Below are positions 59,960 to 64,000 of a DNA stretch of 64,000 nucleotides, piece by piece. Within the stretch, counting starts at the first letter, position 1; every line of letters begins with the position of its first letter. The notes beneath the pieces were generated by a model. The model did no database searches and was not told the DNA's origin. It saw only the letters and a list, made by a program, of their open reading frames with translations. Both the position numbers and the translations under genes were made by a program. This DNA is from Dryococelus australis (lineage: Eukaryota > Arthropoda > Insecta > Phasmatodea > Phasmatidae): positions 298,879,466 through 298,943,465 of the forward strand of contig CM057009.1 of NCBI GenBank assembly GCA_029891345.1. Direction: 5' to 3'.

Positions 59960-60885
59960 TCATAAAAAATTTTCACAACTGCCCATATTAAATTTGCCCC
60001 GTAGCGTTTCAACTTTAAGTGACGATTTTTCCGATGTCCACATGGCATTCATCAACGAAAATACTCGCTCGGCAGGTGCGTTCGTCCCTGGAGAACAGAG
60101 AAGGTACTGGAGGATGACCAGGCAGTTTTTGTATGGTATTTGCCGTTCATTAAGTTTTCCGGATACCTCCAACCATCGTTGCTCCGTACTGTTTTTCATC
60201 TCCTCCTTCTCTTTAGAACATCGTGGTCCAAGTAATTTGAGACGTAGCTTACTTCGTCGAATAAGCTATCTGCGACTAATGTCGTAGCCGTGGTAGGCAT
60301 CGGTACCATTAACAGCTGGCAAGTCTTCTCTACGTCAGCCCATTTCAGACTTTTTTTTTTAAAACTGAATCAAATTACATGTTTGGAATTCATTATACTT
60401 ATGAATGCGTTTTGTAGGTGCTGGATGAAGTTATGATAGAAGTTACGATATGCCCTATAAAATAATTTCTGTTGATTTGTCCGCTCTCCACAAGTTTTTT
60501 TAAAACTAATTTCTTATGCTCAGAGGATTATAATCATTTTCTAAGCGGTTTACGTACTTGTTTTTAAATCCACAAACAAGTGGGAAACTTCCGTAAAGCT
60601 AGTTTTGCCTTCTTCCATCACTTTCACGGAATCGTTAAATATTGCAGCTAGAACATGGCCAAATTTTAACCACAGCTCTGGCCATTCATTAGAGAAGGAT
60701 GCGTGTAGTACAGCAGGACATTTTTCTTGCAACAAAAAGTAAGATTTCAACGGGGAATACATTTTCCAGATTCTCTCAACTGCAAGCAAAAGTGCAAAAC
60801 ATCCTGTTTTACTGCATCCCAACATTCTTTTGTATTGCATCTCTGCTTGTTCGCAAAAATCTTTGAGATCTTCTACATGCACTGT
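59960..60885 (-). pseudogene. hAT-family transposase pseudogene (C-terminal half)
   Basis: The first block (60882-60550) reads DLKDFCEQAEMQYKRMLG, AVERIWKMYSPLKSYFL and PELWLKFGHVLAAIF, as in the middle of hAT transposases. The next (about 60345-60200) reads KWADVEKTCQLLMVP and LFDEVSYVSNYLD. The last (60199-59960) reads APAERVFSLMNAMWTSEKS, the conserved hAT dimerisation motif (A-E-R-x-F-S). hAT transposases move DNA with 8-bp target duplications and dimerise through this region. Frame changes and a noncoding gap between blocks (about 60350-60545, with poly-A/T) mark decay. The N-terminal BED finger and first catalytic Asp are not in the window. Confidence 0.85.
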
Positions 60886-61180
60886 GTATCCTTATACTAC
60901 TATATAAATGCGAAAGTAAGTTTGTTTGTTTGTTTGTCCTTCTTTCACGTCAAAATGGAGCAACGGATTGACGTGCATTTTTGTACAGTTATATTATATA
61001 CTCAGATGGAGGACCAGCACAAGGAAAAGAAATGTATGTATATGCAAGTTAAAACCGAATAATTAAAAAAAATAAATAAAAATTTATAGAAAACATATGT
61101 CTTTAATGAGCATTAGAATTACTACAAGATATTTATTCGTCCACATACACTTGCTATATACTTCTTTTTAAAACCCTTGT
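60886..61180 (+). repeat. Interspersed repeat with ATAAATGCGAAAGT and TTTG run
   Basis: TACTATATAAATGCGAAAGT, then (GTTT)n and CCTTCTTTCACGTCAAAATG is a recognisable start of an interspersed repeat found in many arthropod genomes (ATAAATGCGAAAGT, TTTG run, CTTTCACG). Its class is not certain from the sequence. The right limit is approximate. Confidence 0.5.
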
Positions 61181-61182
61181 TC

Positions 61183-61262
61183 TCGATAGCCGAGTGGTCT
61201 AAGGCATGTGCGTGGCGACCCAAGGTTTTGGCAGTTCGATCCCGCTCCTCAATAGGTAGTAT
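61183..61262 (+). repeat. tRNA-like SINE head (Leu/Ser-like)
   Basis: GTTCTCGATAGCCGAGTGGT contains a near-perfect A-box, and GCAGTTCGATCCCGCTCCTC a B-box, at tRNA spacing. The 5' and 3' ends do not form a clean acceptor stem, so a SINE head is more likely than a gene. Confidence 0.55.
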
Positions 61263-61860
61263 TTTGAGCTCTATAAAGCAGCAACTCTAGTGGCCAACTC
61301 TAGAACAAATATGGTGGTCGAACGACACCAGCACGCCTAACTATGGTGGTGCAGCGAATGCGATACCAGCACCTCTAGCAGTCAACTCAAGAACCAACAA
61401 GGCCGAGCGAGAGTGATATCAGTACCCCTAGTATCAGCCGATGTAAACAAACGGCGAAGGAAAACAAGATTGTAGTCGAACGAAGGTGAGAGACAAATGA
61501 AAAACCATTATGGTGGTGGAGCAAATTTGACCAATTTGTTGAACAAAGCTGAGAGACAGATGACTAAGAGAGAAAGGAAAGAGATGGAATGAGAGAGAAC
61601 AAATGAGAGAACTATGAAGAAACCCCTGGAATTCAAGAACATGAAAAAACAAAATTGAATTATAGAGAGACAATACAGAATCATAGAGCATGAAAAACAA
61701 TATACTGGCTACCAAGATGGTGGATCCATGATGGCAGTGTACTGGCTACAAAGATGGCAAAGTCCAAGATCGTGGTTGGATGACCAGAATGACAGAGCAG
61801 GAAGTCGAGCATCCAAGATGGCTTCTCGGACATCTCACTTTATCCTGATCCCGTCTTGTC
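61263..61860. repeat. Degenerate repeats with ATGGTGG / AAGATGG words
   Basis: CTCTAGTGGCCAACTCTAGA (61294) is echoed by CTCTAGCAGTCAACTCAAGA (61371), and ACTGGCTACCAAGATGGTGG (61703) by ACTGGCTACAAAGATGGCAA (61741). A purine-rich GAGAGA section lies between. It may be the body of the preceding SINE or a separate repeat. Confidence 0.45.
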
Positions 61861-62173
61861 CCATGAGAAACTATACCATACAACTCACGTCCCTATGCCT
61901 TTTTTAATGTTTTGTACCAGAATTTTCATGCCTAAAAATGACAGTGAAAACACCCATTTGAGTGATCTTCACTATCACAAAGACATGCTTTGGGGAGAAA
62001 TTGAGGAATTCAAAAATGTATACAGACACGTAATGTTTCTTAAATGCTATTTATAAGCAGACCTTACTCAGACACGTTCGATGGTTTTTTAATAAAACAT
62101 TTTCTGCTGGAGTCTGCAAACCGGGGCCCTACACAGGCGGCCATCTTAAGCTCATATAATGTTGAATTATGAT

Positions 62174-62395
62174 TTATGTTATATTTTGCATAAGTTCACT
62201 GAAATTATATTTGTATAACTCTGTACCATTATCACTTAGTACATTGTTTGGTTTCCTCTTCATGGACAATCTTTCTAATTGATTTACAACATATTTAGCA
62301 GCTCTGTCTCTAATACATATAGACAATTCATTCAATGAATGTCGATTTATAATATTTACATACTGGATGTGTACATTTTTTAAAAACTGTTTCAC
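62174..62395 (-). pseudogene. Possible retroelement integrase core fragment
   Basis: The minus-strand frame includes IRDRAAKYVVNQLERLSMKR then NNVLSDNGTELYKYNF. Integrases of LTR retrotransposons and related elements have a block with (K/R)D-(R/K)-(T/S/A)-A-K ahead of S-D-N-G-T-E-F, where the D of SDNG is catalytic. Only this block is present; the first Asp and the Glu are missing, and no LTR was seen. The family (Gypsy, BEL or Maverick-type) cannot be decided. Confidence 0.45.
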
Positions 62396-63953
62396 AGTTT
62401 TTTATATTTTATAATTTTACGTTATTATTTCTAGTAACTTTCTCACGTTCCACACACAAATTTTTTTCTATTAAAAAAAAGTACATGTATAAGAAATTAT
62501 CATAAACCATTTTTTGCCTTTTTATATTTAAGAATATTCTAATTGTAGTGATAAATCCATCACATTAGATTAAACATGTATTATTTTTTTATTTTGAAAG
62601 ATAACTTATCATCTTTTTAAAATCGATCTTTTACATTTTCAGATTCATAAATAACAATAATAAGACACGTAAGGTAAGCTTATATTTAAAAAAATATAAT
62701 TTTATGAAGTTGTTATCAAAATAAGAAACATTCTTTTTATTTCATTTTGCAAAAAATAAATAACATGTCTTCTCTTATTTTAATTTAACGAATTTTTAAA
62801 TCTATTTGTGTGTAATTATAAATAGTAAGAGATTGGCCAAGAGTAGTTAGTTCAGATTTTTCTACTACGTAATCAAATTTATTGTTTATATAATTAACGT
62901 TATTATCGAAAACCTCCTATTAACAGCATATTTTCCATCAGTTGGATCTAGTATTTTGATAATTCTTTGATTCTAAAGAGCAATACAGTATATTGTCTAA
63001 AAAATTTTTTACTGAGTTGTTTTTATTACGAAGAAATTACAGTATTGTATCTTAAACATATATCTGTTTTAAAGCTGTTTACTCCGAATAGATTCTGGAT
63101 CAGTATTTTGTAAATAATAATTTGAAAACCTGAAGATATGATTCATGGTTTGCCAAATATATTAATTATTTAATAACAGAAAAAATATGCTTCAAAACTT
63201 AAATTCTCCATAGAATACATCGATGACTATTAAACATATATGCTTACAGATAACCGAATTGAAGTTATGAATACAATAAATATTGTATTAAGTTTTTTTT
63301 TCAGTTATCTATTTATTTACTAGGGACGTTTCTTCTGGATAAATCAAAGTAATAAGCAGCATTATTGAATTTATAAAAACAAACTCATTGGGTGTCAGGA
63401 TCTGATGAAATGTCTAAGTTAACAGTAGCACATCTATTTTCATACATTTCATTTGGCAATTCGTCAGCCATATATACACATTTGAAATGTTTAATTCGTT
63501 ATGTTTTTTACATAATTTTTATATCAATATTAGATAAAATTGCTAAATTTGACTTTTATTCGGGTTTCCTCCCTTTGCAGCAAAACACGCACATAATTTA
63601 TATTCCATTGTAAATGTATATCTTCGTTGCTCTTCTAATTCTTTATTATTCTTTTTAGTTTGTTCGACTGAATTATATGTAGCACTTGCACCACCATCCA
63701 AAGCTCAGAGTGTTCCTAAAATTAGAATAAAAATAGGTAAAAATCCTCTATTATCTGATGAACGCTTAGTTTTTCTTTCAATATTTTTGTCCTTTTATAA
63801 TTATAACTGATCACAATTTCCGACGTCTCCGACTAATCAAACTATGCAAAACCATATAAGTTCTGTTGCAAACAGTTAGTGGGGATAAGTTAAAGCGAGG
63901 GTTTTATGATACATGGTTTTGAACAATGGCTTAAGGAGACGGGAATTCCTATA
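62396..63953. other. Very AT-rich noncoding DNA
   Basis: No recognisable gene or repeat. Long A and T runs predominate. Confidence 0.55.
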
Positions 63954-64000
63954 GGCTGTTCACGGTAAAGTGAGCACTTTTTAAGGCCCTGACAGAAGAC
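63954..64000. mobile_element. Terminus of a second MITE of the 17.7-kb family
   Basis: GGCTGTTCACGGTAAAGTGA with GCACTTTTT matches both ends of the element at 17671-18093. The copy continues beyond the window. Confidence 0.65.

Noticed and set aside
61183..61262. Functional tRNA gene
   Set aside because: A- and B-boxes are good, but the acceptor stem does not pair cleanly and repeat sequence follows directly, so a SINE head is more likely.

Overview
This window is eukaryotic, almost certainly from an arthropod and most likely an insect with a large, repeat-rich genome. It is AT-rich and has no operons, dense ORFs or ribosome-binding sites. It carries typical insect transposon families: R1-clade LINE, P, hAT, MULE, Tc1/mariner, Harbinger-like and piggyBac-like MITEs, and tRNA-derived SINEs. 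No intact, recognisable host gene is present. Nearly every coding signal is a decayed transposable-element gene with frameshifts, stop codons or lost catalytic residues. The species cannot be fixed from the sequence.

Layout. 0-10 kb: noncoding DNA with a deleted Tc1/mariner relative (2740-3605) and a TIR element with a TAA duplication (7686-8569). 10.7-15.7 kb: a P-element transposase pseudogene (minus), a broken C2H2 zinc-finger gene, then a roughly 100-130 bp tandem repeat whose units carry TCAAGGTCA-type motifs. 15.7-24.4 kb: noncoding, with a 423 bp MITE and a CpG-rich island-like block (about 18.95-20.09 kb) that could be a promoter. 24.4-29.3 kb: SINEs, a TTAA-flanked MITE, and two exon-like fragments of a FLYWCH/MULE transposase. 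29.3-35.8 kb: a large array of 10-bp GACTAC units with a higher-order period, split by a 3.8 kb R1-clade retrotransposon flanked by a 16-bp target duplication. 37.1-39.3 kb: a second fragment of that retroelement's 3' region beside a mariner-class transposase pseudogene. 41.6-42.5 kb: a MULE C-terminal region continuous with a RING finger. 45-64 kb: further repeats, a Tc1 transposase pseudogene, SINEs with clear target duplications, a 96-bp minisatellite that stays open as a 202-codon reading frame, a hAT pseudogene, a possible integrase fragment, and AT-rich DNA.

Three points deserve most attention. (1) The R1-clade element sits inside a minisatellite and carries about 1.9 kb after its reverse transcriptase, including an unrecognised third reading frame; part of that region recurs at 37.9-38.4 kb. 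(2) FLYWCH, MULE core, MULE C-terminus and RING lie in that order on one strand over 15 kb, with splice-like borders on several pieces. (3) The 96-bp repeat encodes a 32-residue Cys-containing unit with no stop codon.

All calls come from reading the sequence by eye. Family names rest on recognised motifs, not on searches.
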